Assembly: GCA_027618625.1 (NCBI GenBank)
Contig: JAQCER010000309.1
Span: 1-5,318 of the forward strand
Direction: 5' to 3'
DNA from: Verrucomicrobiota bacterium
GTDB lineage: Bacteria; Verrucomicrobiota; Verrucomicrobiia; Verrucomicrobiales; DEV007
Length of the DNA: 5,318 bases
Position numbers and translations under genes: made by a program. Under the pieces are notes generated by a model that saw only the letters and a program-made list of their open reading frames with translations, was not told the DNA's origin and ran no database searches. Of the stretch, positions 1-5,318 are shown in pieces. Position 1 is the first letter of the stretch, and every line of letters begins with the position of its first letter.

Positions 1-758
1 TCCACTTTGCTGGGCAGTTCCTCGATGATCGCACCCAGGGCCTCTGCCGATGCTGCGAAGATCGTCTCGGTCAGCATGGCATCCTGTGTCTCCGGCGGCA
101 GTGCTGACACCCACTGGCGCAGACTTTCGGCGGCTTCCGGTGCCGAGGTGAGCGCCTGTGGAGCCCGAACCGCGAGTGCGAACTGCAGCTGCCCCGGAGG
201 AAGCTTGGCAACCGCTCGTCTCGCCGCTTTGCCCCGATCCCGCCAGGAGAAGAAGATGCCCATGCCTGCGCTGTATCGCTCCCCTTCGGGAATCGTCTCC
301 AGCCAGTCGAGGCCCTTTTCCGGGTCCTGCTGTCCGTAGGAAAAGGCGAGCTGCGTGCGCAGTGCCGCGGCAAACTCGGGATCGTGATCGTCCTTCCCTG
401 AGGCCGTGCTCGCGATGGCTTCTAGTCGATCCAGCGGAAGGATAGGAAGTGTGGCGAAGGGATCGTCGGTGAAGGGATAGTGTCCAGCAAAGGGATCATC
501 ATCGTCCAGGACAACCAGATGTTTGCGGGGATCCCAGGGCGCGGCTTGGGCCATGGAGCGGACGAGCGACCTCAGCCGAGAGTCGGAAAGGTGCTCCGCG
601 CTGGCGACGACGCTTCCGACGTAGGTTCCGAAATCATCGTCTGCTTCGAGCGAAAAGAACCAGTCGAGCGCCGCTTCGGGATCGCGTCGGCTCCATGCTT
701 GGAAGATAGCCTCACTATCTGGGCTGTCCCGGTATTCCTTGCCGAAAAGCTCCGGTGA
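1..758 (-). pseudogene. C-terminal-side fragment of the broken repeat protein, open to the window edge
   Basis: From SPELFGKEY (758 downwards) this frame has no stop to base 1, about 252 codons. It contains helical repeat cores: AWSRRDPEAALDWFFSL, SYGQQDPEKGLDWLETIP, SWRDRGKAARRAVAKLPPG and ESLRQWVSALPPETQDAM. Repeat spacing and the Trp at the end of the DPxxAxxW core match the upstream paralogue. The frame itself is open further right, to a stop at 972-974, with a possible ATG at 953. However, that extension is Arg/Gly/Pro-rich and contradicts the good frame there, so it is not a credible independent start. Without its own start signals this fragment is probably not translated. Confidence 0.6.
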
Positions 759-771
759 CCTTCGAGAAAAT
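756..771 (-). other. Frameshift point in the broken repeat gene
   Basis: Coming from the right, the sensible frame reads LLAMEHPSDFLEG and then degenerates into an S/R/K/T-rich string ending at a stop at 572. A second frame becomes sensible from SPELFGKEYRDSPDSEAIF onwards and stays open to base 1. Going from the first to the second frame needs one base re-read, equivalent to a lost base. A run of four T (minus strand, 767-770) lies at the border, so a one-base change there or in the next ten bases is the simplest explanation. Confidence 0.7.
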
Positions 772-1117
772 CGGACGGATGTTCCATGGCGAGCAGTATG
801 GCTTCTTCCCGATCCCTCTCGGCGAGGCGTCCTCGAAGCGACCCCAGGAGGGGGAGTCGCAGTTGATCCGTCGCGAACCGGGCGGCAGACTCCGCCGCCT
901 CTCCGTCGAGCGCAGAGTAGGCCAGGAGGATCGCGGTTCCCGTGGATTCCCATAAATGGCGAGCGCTGCCGTTAACTTCGCCCGGAGTCATCTTCCATTC
1001 TTCCAGAAATCGCAGCCAAGCCCGGACCGGGTCGGAGTTCGCGATCGCCACCAAGGCGGAGGTGACGAGTTCGGGTGACTCTCCAGAGGCCAGAGCGGCT
1101 TCTGGATCATGCTCTGC

Positions 1118-1120
1118 CTA
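1118..1120 (-). other. In-frame premature TAG stop
   Basis: The minus-strand reading is SLRDA-stop-AEHDPEAAL. The frame after the TAG continues without interruption to about 771 and carries the expected repeat motifs. A single C-to-T change from CAG (Gln) would create this stop, giving SLRDAQAEHDPEAAL in the ancestor. Confidence 0.75.
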
Positions 1121-1516
1121 GGCGTCGCGGAGGGAATCGGCGTGCTCTTTCCATAGCTCCGCATCCGCCGAGAGCCAGTCGAATGCCGCCCCGGGTTGGG
1201 TTCGCACCCAGGAGTCGAACACGAGGCGCATGGCCACATGGCGCTTGGGCTCGGAGAGACCAGCCACGGCCACGGCGACCTGAGGAAAGCGCTCCGCAGG
1301 CGCGGCTTCCGCCTGCGTCAGCAGTTTGGAGAAATCGCAGGTCGCCCGCGCCGGACGTCGGCTTTGGGAACTCGGAACCACGGAGTCCGCCACCTCCTTC
1401 GGCTCCCCGGATGGTCTCGACACCTGCCCACGCAACGCAATCCACCGGCCCATGCCCCAGCCTACGGCCAGAGCGAGCACGCAGCGAAGGATCGCGGCCG
1501 GCAGGGCTCCCATCAT
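1118..1516 (-). CDS. N-terminal, still translatable part (132 aa) of the broken repeat protein
   Basis: This is the only part of the broken gene with its own start signals. ATG at 1516 overlaps the TGA of the 508-aa gene (ATGA) and is preceded by a strong GGAGG. The second codon is also ATG. The product would have a membrane anchor (residues 3-28), a linker rich in S, P and R (about 31-60) and a single helical repeat (about 95-118, ending FDWLSAD) before TAG. If the stop is real, the cell makes a short anchored stub lacking most repeats. It is more likely a truncated gene than a designed small protein, because homologous-looking repeats resume at once in the same frame after the stop. Confidence 0.55.
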   Translation of the reverse strand: MMGALPAAILRCVLALAVGWGMGRWIALRGQVSRPSGEPKEVADSVVPSSQSRRPARATCDFSKLLTQAEAAPAERFPQVAVAVAGLSEPKRHVAMRLVFDSWVRTQPGAAFDWLSADAELWKEHADSLRDA

Positions 1517-3039
1517 GGCGTCTCCTCCTCGGCTTCGGGATTCCGCTGCAGCAGGGAAACTTTGGCCGCTTCCGAGAGATCGGCCGCCATGACGGCCTCG
1601 CGCGCCAGGGGTGCGTCGTTCTCCAGCCAGAACCCGAGCGCCAGCCGCGTGTATCGCTCGCGAAGTTCGGGATCGGAGATCGTTTCCGCCCACTGGGCCG
1701 CGCCGCCGGGATCGTCCCGCACGATGCCCTGAACCAAGCCCGCGACTGCCACATCCCGGTCGGCGCCTGGATCGATTCCCGCCAGCCAGCGCGAGGCCTC
1801 GTCCGGTTCGTTGTGTCCCCAGGCCGTCATGCGGTTCTCAATTACCGGGGCGCGCTGTGCAGGTTCGGAGATCGCCAGCGCCATTTCGATGACTGGGGTG
1901 TAGGGCCGCCCGTAATCGACGAATTCCAAGACTTTGCTTTGGAACCAAGGTGGCCAGTTCGCAAACGTCTCCCTGTCCAGCGAATCAAACCATTCCACCG
2001 AGGACGGCAGGATGGGAAAGATTTCCGCTCCGTTCTGCTGCAGGCTAACCGTGTTCTGCGGCGAGAGTTCCGCCGCCATGAACTCCAGAGCCAGGAGTAT
2101 TCCTGCCACATGCTGGATCCCGTTGGCCAGCGTGGCCACGGCGGCATCCCGCCGTTCCGGCGAAACATGGTCGAGGGCAACTCTGCCGACGGCCTCATCG
2201 CAGAAGCGAAGCGCGTGGATCAGGGCATTGTCCCGGCTCACGGGATCAGCGAGTGCGAGGATGGGAGCGAGGGACGAAATCCGGTCTTTCGAGTAGCTGA
2301 AATTCGGCACTACGTAGGGATCGTCGTCGAGTGTCGCCCGGCATTCCACCGGCGTGCCCGATTCCAGTTCGGCGACCATCGCGATCCACTCAGCGTGGCG
2401 GGTGCCGGGCCAACTCTCGCGGAACCCGGAAAGCAGTTCCTGAAAGTTTCCCGAATCCGATGCCGCGAGGTCTGTAGCGATGAGATTGCGCCAGAATTCC
2501 GAACCGAGCAGGTAGTTCCGGGCGTCGTCAAGATTGCGCTGAGACCAGATCTCCAGCACCGTCCGGCCGAGCCAAGCCTGCAGCCAGTGTTCGGATTTCA
2601 ACTGCGGCGGGTCTGCGTCCAGAAGCTGCATCGCCGCCCGGGGATTTTTCTCCGCGACAACTCTCAGCACGGCCTCGGCGGCTTCCGTGAGGTCGTCCCT
2701 GTCGTCGAGTTCGAGGGCCCGCGCGAAGGCGCCCGCCGGATCGGTCGCGGCGCGCTCGGACAACTCCAGCGTCAGCACTTCCGTCGGGTGCAGCCGCCCC
2801 GGCGTCGTCGCCTCCAGCAACTCCCGTACCCGAAGCCGTCCGACCGATGCCAGTCTGGTCTCCCAATCGACCTCCACGCCGGCACCTCGGGCATCGCCTC
2901 CGTCCGTCCCGTCGGTGACTGCCGAAGGCGATCCAGAGTCCTTCTGAATACGGAACGCCAGCACGAGCCCAACGCCGAAACACAGGACCACCGCCAGCAC
3001 GGATCCCTGCCGCCACAGACGAGGCGAACGTGGAGTCAT
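1513..3039 (-). CDS. Membrane-anchored DPxxAxxW helical-repeat protein, 508 aa
   Basis: The function is unknown. The protein begins with a short basic N-terminus (MTPRSPRLWRQ) and a hydrophobic segment (about 13-30, no lipobox) suited to an uncleaved signal anchor, then a Gly/Asp linker (31-58). The rest is predicted helical. It has recognisable repeat cores at 98-111 (ATDPAGAF), 129-142 (KNPRAAMQLL), 409-422 (NEPDEASRWLAGI), 441-454 (DDPGGAAQWAETI) and 473-486 (ENDAPLAREAV). The last three are exactly 32 residues apart. The middle part (about 190-400) is more divergent. No catalytic motif is visible. Solenoids of this type usually bind proteins, so a scaffold or regulatory role in the cell envelope is an inference. 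The frame is open further upstream, but that part overlaps the FG-GAP gene in the wrong frame; ATG at 3039, 4 nt after the FG-GAP stop, fits the anchor. No Shine-Dalgarno is seen, so coupling to the gene before it is likely. Confidence 0.8.
   Translation of the reverse strand: MTPRSPRLWRQGSVLAVVLCFGVGLVLAFRIQKDSGSPSAVTDGTDGGDARGAGVEVDWETRLASVGRLRVRELLEATTPGRLHPTEVLTLELSERAATDPAGAFARALELDDRDDLTEAAEAVLRVVAEKNPRAAMQLLDADPPQLKSEHWLQAWLGRTVLEIWSQRNLDDARNYLLGSEFWRNLIATDLAASDSGNFQELLSGFRESWPGTRHAEWIAMVAELESGTPVECRATLDDDPYVVPNFSYSKDRISSLAPILALADPVSRDNALIHALRFCDEAVGRVALDHVSPERRDAAVATLANGIQHVAGILLALEFMAAELSPQNTVSLQQNGAEIFPILPSSVEWFDSLDRETFANWPPWFQSKVLEFVDYGRPYTPVIEMALAISEPAQRAPVIENRMTAWGHNEPDEASRWLAGIDPGADRDVAVAGLVQGIVRDDPGGAAQWAETISDPELRERYTRLALGFWLENDAPLAREAVMAADLSEAAKVSLLQRNPEAEEETP
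1521..1530 (-). promoter_or_regulatory. Shine-Dalgarno site of the second repeat gene
   Basis: The minus strand reads GAGGAGGAGA here. Its GGAGG core lies 7 nt upstream of the ATG at 1516, inside the last codons of the preceding gene. This fixes the start and supports coupled translation through the ATGA overlap. It is the only clear Shine-Dalgarno site in the window. Confidence 0.75.
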
Positions 3040-3043
3040 GGCG

Positions 3044-3460
3044 TCACAGCTGGCCCGGGTTTCCGAAAAACACTTCCACGGGCCCGTTGTTAACGGCCAT
3101 CGCGACATCGGGGCGACCGTCGCCGTTGAGATCGGCCACCGTGACGGCCGTGGCGGGCCAGACAGGCTTGAAGCCAACGCGACCGTGGCCGCGCCGCACC
3201 AGGCCGAGACCGCCGTCCATGTGGCCGGTCTCGGGCTGGGGGCTCCGGGTATTCTGCGCCAGCACGCAGTCGAGCGCGCCGTCGCCATCGACATCGGCCA
3301 GGGCGATGCCGAAAACCGGGGCGATCTGGCCCAGCCGGGGGAAGGGCGCGAACGAGAATCTCCCACTGCCTTGGCTGAGAAAGCCGCCTGACTCCAGAGT
3401 CGCGACCTCAAGCCGGAGGTCGTCATTGGTAGGAAATTTGAAATCCGGAGATGCGTTCAT
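3044..3460 (-). CDS. Short FG-GAP/VCBS-repeat protein, 138 aa, possibly a remnant of a larger one
   Basis: Two FG-GAP-type calcium-binding loops are visible: DVDGDGALD (56-64) and DLNGDGRPD (110-118). Each is followed by a short beta-strand as in integrin-alpha/VCBS propeller blades. Between them lies an ETGHMDGGLGLV stretch of the kind I associate with large ASPIC/UnbV-type proteins of Verrucomicrobia and Planctomycetes. Such propellers normally need about seven blades and a signal peptide; this one has about two blades and no signal peptide, so it looks like the C-terminal end of a bigger protein. The frame is open upstream to a stop at 3557-3559 but offers no other start codon, and no Shine-Dalgarno precedes ATG 3460. 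Its TGA is 4 nt before the next gene, so it sits first in the operon. It may be a relic whose main role now is to carry translation into the next gene. Confidence 0.6.
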   Translation of the reverse strand: MNASPDFKFPTNDDLRLEVATLESGGFLSQGSGRFSFAPFPRLGQIAPVFGIALADVDGDGALDCVLAQNTRSPQPETGHMDGGLGLVRRGHGRVGFKPVWPATAVTVADLNGDGRPDVAMAVNNGPVEVFFGNPGQL

Positions 3461-3631
3461 GAGGCGGGCGGAGCCGGAGATGGAGGGGGGTTCAGAGGGA
3501 GGAAGGGGCGGGAAATGGAGCTGAACGCTGGGATCTTCGGGATCTCCTGCGGTAGATCAAGCCGGAATGCCAAAAACCTCGCCATTTTCCGCAGTGGTCG
3601 GGAGAAATAGGGCGTTTTCTCATGATTGATG

Positions 3632-3660
3632 AAAGTAGAGGTGCGCGTCCGTGTTGTCAA
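3632..3660 (-). promoter_or_regulatory. Candidate sigma-70 promoter of the minus-strand operon
   Basis: On the minus strand a perfect -35 box TTGACA (3660-3655) is followed by a 17-bp spacer and TACTTT (3637-3632), a poor -10 with 3 of 6 matches. Transcription would start near 3625, giving a leader of about 165 nt before ATG 3460. Position and spacing are right for the FG-GAP/repeat-protein operon; the weak -10 is the main doubt. Confidence 0.45.
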
Positions 3661-3669
3661 TCTCAACGC

Positions 3670-3702
3670 GGAACGGCGGATTTAGCTTAGCGGCACCGTT
3701 CC
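3670..3702. repeat. Inverted repeat, 7-bp arms, between the divergent promoters
   Basis: GGAACGG (3670-3676) and CCGTTCC (3696-3702) are perfect reverse complements separated by 19 bases, and the loop contains TTAGC twice in tandem. It lies 10 bp upstream of the minus-strand -35 box. No T-run follows on either strand, so a rho-independent terminator is unlikely; a protein-binding site or chance are the alternatives. Confidence 0.4.
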
Positions 3703-3918
3703 TAGGTTCCTGCTGGCTCAGTCGTAGAAGAATTCAGGAAATTCGTCTTGAGCCGGAGGATCGGAATCGAGGACGAGGGTGCGTTTGTCCTTCGTTTCAC
3801 TCAGCGGTCAATGGCGGGGTGTAAAGCGTCTTCCATGATCGTCATAACCAGCTGACCAAACAGCAAAATGACCTGGCAACTTTTTCGTCGGTCGATGCTG
3901 ACAGGATGAGTAGGCATA

Positions 3919-3943
3919 CAGAAGATTTCTGGGAGATTTCTCC
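3919..3943. promoter_or_regulatory. Two abutting palindromes, candidate operator of galK
   Basis: CAGAA-GAT-TTCTG (3919-3931) is followed without a gap by GGAGA-TT-TCTCC (3932-3943). Both contain AGATTTCT, at 3923-3930 and 3934-3941, so the half-sites repeat with an 11-bp period, about one helical turn. The array lies across the expected -35/spacer region, just before the extended -10 at 3946-3954. A bound regulator here would block RNA polymerase, or activate from the -35 side. The regulator is unknown and its gene is not in the window. Confidence 0.45.
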
Positions 3944-3945
3944 GA

Positions 3946-3954
3946 TGTCATAAT
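3946..3954 (+). promoter_or_regulatory. Candidate extended -10 promoter of galK
   Basis: TGT followed by CATAAT gives an extended -10 (TGn) with 5 of 6 matches to TATAAT. No good -35 lies 16-18 bp upstream (TTTCTG at 3926-3931 at best), which is common for extended -10 promoters. The start would be near 3961, with a leader of about 70 nt before ATG 4033. Confidence 0.45.
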
Positions 3955-4032
3955 GGTTTTCCTTGGTGGTTTTTCATGATAGGCGAGTAGGTGGTGGCGA
4001 GATGCTGCCTCCTGATTGTTCAATCCTCTGAA

Positions 4033-5175
4033 ATGTTCCTTTCCACCCCCAGTTTACGCAGTTTTTCTGAAGTCTTTGGCCGCGAGGCGCTTGTGGTGGC
4101 GCGCTCGCCAGGACGGGTGAATCTGATTGGCGAACATGTTGACTATCAGATGGGGCGGGTGATGCCATTTGCCGTGGATCGCTACATCGACTGTGCGGCA
4201 GCTCCGATTTCGGAGCCCGAGATCAGGATCTGGAGTTCCAGCATTGGCGGGGCACCTTTGCGGATGGCGCTCAGTGAGCTTCGCCCTTTGGATGGCGACG
4301 ACGCGTGGGCGAACTACGTGCTAGGTGTCATTGCGGAGTATGTCAGGTCTGGCGTTGAGGTGGCGGGGTTCGAAGCGATCCTCAGTGGGGATCTTCCTCT
4401 GGGCGCGGGACTGAGCAGCAGCGCGGCTTTGGAATCGGTCACTGCTCTTGTGATCGAAAGTTTATCCGGTTGTGCGAAGTCGCCGATGGAACGCTCTAAA
4501 CTTTGTCAGGCGGCCGAACACGCGTTTGCCGGTGTCCCCTGCGGCTTGATGGATCAGTTGGCTGTGAACCACGGCCGTGCCGGGCATGCATTGATGATCG
4601 ATTGCCGCGATCTTACACTTACACCATTGCCACTTCCCGCCGAGTTGAGTTTTGTAATGGTCAATAGCGGCGTGCGGCATGCGCTTGCTGACGGCGAGTA
4701 CGCCAGGCGGAAGGCCGACTGTGAATCGGCCGCGTCGATGCTTGGGCTTACGACTTTGCGTGAGGCGGAACTGTCAGTCGTGGATGCTGGTCGCGAGTCC
4801 TTAGGGGATCGGCTTTATCGAAGGGCGCGGCACGTCGTTACCGAAAACGCGCGGGTCGAGCGGTTCGCCGAGGCTCTCAAAAACGGTGAACGCGCGGAGC
4901 TTGGGCGACTCATGGCAGCCAGCCATGCCTCGTTGCGTGATGATTATGAGGTGAGCTGCACCGAACTCGATGTCCTTGTCGAGCTTGCCACAGACATTGG
5001 TGCAGTGGGAACGCGGATGACGGGCGGTGGCTTCGGCGGGTGCACGATCAATCTTGTGCCACGCGAGCAGGCGGCGACCTTCTGTAACGAAATTTGCATC
5101 ACCTATCAAAAGCGCCAGGGACAGGCCATCGAAGCGTTTACTGTCGAACCTGTCGATGGTGCGGCCATTCTTTAA
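4033..5175 (+). CDS. galK: Galactokinase (EC 2.7.1.6)
   Basis: Phosphorylates alpha-D-galactose to galactose 1-phosphate with ATP, the entry step of the Leloir pathway in the cytoplasm. All GHMP-kinase landmarks are present. The galactokinase signature GRVNLIGEHVDY is at 27-38, with Arg28 the expected catalytic-site Arg and Glu34, His35 and Asp37 at the sugar-binding positions. The phosphate-binding motif LPLGAGLSSSAAL is at 121-133, the catalytic Asp174 is in CGLMDQ, and motif 3 GTRMTGGGFGGC is at 326-337. At 380 aa it matches the usual length (E. coli GalK is 382). The frame is open back to GTG at 3991, but the 14 extra residues (VVARCCLLIVQSSE) have no counterpart in the family, and ATG 4033 gives the normal N-terminus (FSEVFGREALVVARSPGR). 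No clear Shine-Dalgarno precedes it. It appears intact. It is followed closely by a secreted protein gene, suggesting an operon for using galactose-containing material. Confidence 0.95.
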   Translation: MFLSTPSLRSFSEVFGREALVVARSPGRVNLIGEHVDYQMGRVMPFAVDRYIDCAAAPISEPEIRIWSSSIGGAPLRMALSELRPLDGDDAWANYVLGVIAEYVRSGVEVAGFEAILSGDLPLGAGLSSSAALESVTALVIESLSGCAKSPMERSKLCQAAEHAFAGVPCGLMDQLAVNHGRAGHALMIDCRDLTLTPLPLPAELSFVMVNSGVRHALADGEYARRKADCESAASMLGLTTLREAELSVVDAGRESLGDRLYRRARHVVTENARVERFAEALKNGERAELGRLMAASHASLRDDYEVSCTELDVLVELATDIGAVGTRMTGGGFGGCTINLVPREQAATFCNEICITYQKRQGQAIEAFTVEPVDGAAIL

Positions 5176-5195
5176 ACAATTCCCAAAAACCATTT

Positions 5196-5318
5196 ATGAA
5201 ACCCATCAAACCCATCCTTATCGCCCTAACATTGATCACATTGGCTGTCAGTGCCATCGGCCAATTTTCCGATCCACTGTGGAAGTTTTCCCTTAAGCAA
5301 CCCGGTGAAGGCTGGGAG
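5196..5318 (+). CDS. Secreted protein, N-terminal 41 aa only (runs off the window)
   Basis: ATG at 5196, 20 nt after the galK stop, opens a frame to the window end. The first residues, MKPIKP, followed by a hydrophobic core ILIALTLITLAVSA and then IGQ, form a typical Sec signal peptide, probably cleaved around residues 20-23. The mature part begins FSDPLWKFSLKQPGEGWE. The pattern 'LWKFS..P..GWE' resembles the first strand of the sugar-binding beta-sandwich in some GH2-like hydrolases of Verrucomicrobia and Bacteroidetes, where a 'FDDS.W' motif would follow. With galK upstream a galactoside-releasing enzyme would make sense, but 18 residues cannot establish this. No Shine-Dalgarno is visible, so it may be translated with or after galK. 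The start codon region holds a tandem AAACCCATC that codes KPIKPI. Confidence 0.7.
   Translation, partial: MKPIKPILIALTLITLAVSAIGQFSDPLWKFSLKQPGEGWE

Larger units (their letters stand above)
1..1516 (-). pseudogene. Membrane-anchored DPxxAxxW-repeat protein, interrupted by a stop and a frameshift; C-terminus beyond the window
   Basis: Read from ATG at 1516, this gene starts with a hydrophobic anchor (about residues 3-28, rich in A, L, V and G, with no lipobox). A low-complexity linker and then helical repeats follow, with cores such as RTQPGAAFDWL, EHDPEAAL, NSDPVRAWLRFL, RRDPEAALDWF and QQDPEKGLDWL. The repeat style matches the 508-aa protein immediately upstream, so the two look like tandem paralogues. 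Two lesions break it: TAG at 1118-1120 (codon 133), after which the same frame continues with AEHDPEAAL, and a frame change near 756-771, after which the new frame is open to base 1. Family members of this kind are mostly uncharacterised; by analogy with HEAT/TPR-like solenoids a protein-binding role outside the membrane is plausible, but that is inference. Sequence error rather than true decay cannot be excluded. Confidence 0.7.
3461..4032. other. Intergenic region between divergent transcription units
   Basis: No convincing gene is seen in these roughly 570 bases. The left part (3461-3625) would be the untranslated leader of the minus-strand operon and is C/T-rich on that strand. The centre carries a minus-strand promoter candidate and a 7-bp inverted repeat. 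The right part is AT-richer and carries the galK promoter/operator candidates. A 42-codon minus-strand frame from ATG 3585 ends with ATGA across the FG-GAP start; it is Pro/Phe-rich and I do not call it a gene. Confidence 0.6.

Noticed and set aside
765..772. Programmed -1 frameshift at the T-run in the second repeat gene
   Set aside because: Single-codon slippage on TTT is possible, but there is no X XXY YYZ heptamer, and the nearby nonsense codon makes decay or sequence error a simpler explanation.
1..953. Independent gene starting at ATG 953 on the minus strand and running to the edge
   Set aside because: Between 953 and about 760 it reads Arg/Gly/Pro-rich sequence against a good repeat-protein frame in the same DNA, so only the part left of about 758 is real coding.
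1075..3093. Very long plus-strand open frame (672 codons) antisense to the repeat-protein genes
   Set aside because: Its product is extremely Arg/Pro-rich without domains or membrane anchor. The opposite strand has repeats, anchors, ATGA coupling and a Shine-Dalgarno. Long antisense frames are expected from GC-rich codon bias.
3676..3747. tRNA-like stretch: GCGGATTTAGCTTAG at 3676 and AATTCGT about 65 bases later resemble a tRNA-Phe acceptor stem and D-arm
   Set aside because: The D-stem has no partner, there is no TTCGA-type T-loop and no T-stem pairing, and no anticodon arm can be folded. Only the acceptor ends pair, with two G-T pairs.
3808..4023. Minus-strand frame of 71 codons in the intergenic region
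   Set aside because: No Shine-Dalgarno, no recognisable domain, His/Arg/Lys-rich composition, and it runs opposite to the galK promoter and operator signals.
3991..4032. GTG 3991 as the galactokinase start
   Set aside because: The 14 added residues (VVARCCLLIVQSSE) do not match the family N-terminus, and ATG 4033 gives the usual length.
5176..5195. Terminator between galK and the secreted protein gene
   Set aside because: Only 20 bases, with no inverted repeat and no T-run, so read-through is more likely.
1..5318. CRISPR array, insertion sequence, attachment site or integrase
   Set aside because: No regularly spaced repeats, transposase-like frame, terminal inverted repeats or target duplications were seen on either strand.

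Overview
The window looks like chromosomal DNA of a GC-rich Gram-negative bacterium, most likely a Verrucomicrobiota member of the Luteolibacter/Haloferula type. That placement rests on recognising the style of the proteins: membrane-anchored 'DPxxAxxW' helical-repeat proteins in tandem, an FG-GAP/VCBS fragment, and secreted carbohydrate-related proteins with poor Shine-Dalgarno sites. No marker gene in the window confirms it.

Left two-thirds (about 1-3660), minus strand: a compact transcription unit read right to left. A promoter candidate (perfect TTGACA, 17-bp spacer) lies at 3632-3660. It is followed by a short FG-GAP protein of 138 aa (3460 to 3044). After a 4-nt gap comes a 508-aa protein with an N-terminal membrane anchor and DPxxA-type helical repeats (3039 to 1513). 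A second anchored repeat protein overlaps it by ATGA, starting at 1516 and running off the left edge. This second gene is broken twice. An in-frame TAG lies at 1118-1120, with coding continuing in the same frame afterwards. A frameshift lies at about 756-771, after which the frame stays open to base 1. The pieces join into one continuous, family-consistent protein, so this is either a recent pseudogene or a stretch with sequence errors. The FG-GAP protein also looks like the C-terminal remnant of a larger protein.

Middle (3461-4032): an AT-richer intergenic region between the divergent units. It holds the minus-strand promoter, a 7-bp inverted repeat, and, on the galK side, two abutting palindromes that share AGATTTCT one helical turn apart and sit directly upstream of an extended -10 box (TGTCATAAT). 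This is the best regulatory candidate in the window.

Right third (4033-5318), plus strand: an intact galactokinase gene (galK, 380 aa, all three GHMP motifs and the catalytic Asp present). Twenty bases later a secreted protein begins (signal peptide, then the window ends). Its first mature residues faintly resemble the N-terminal beta-sandwich of some glycoside hydrolases, which would suit a galactose-use unit, but this is weak. galT, galE and galM are not in view.

I see no CRISPR array, tRNA, rRNA, insertion sequence or defence system. The less ordinary content is the tandem anchored repeat-protein operon with its decaying second copy, and the operator-like array before galK.
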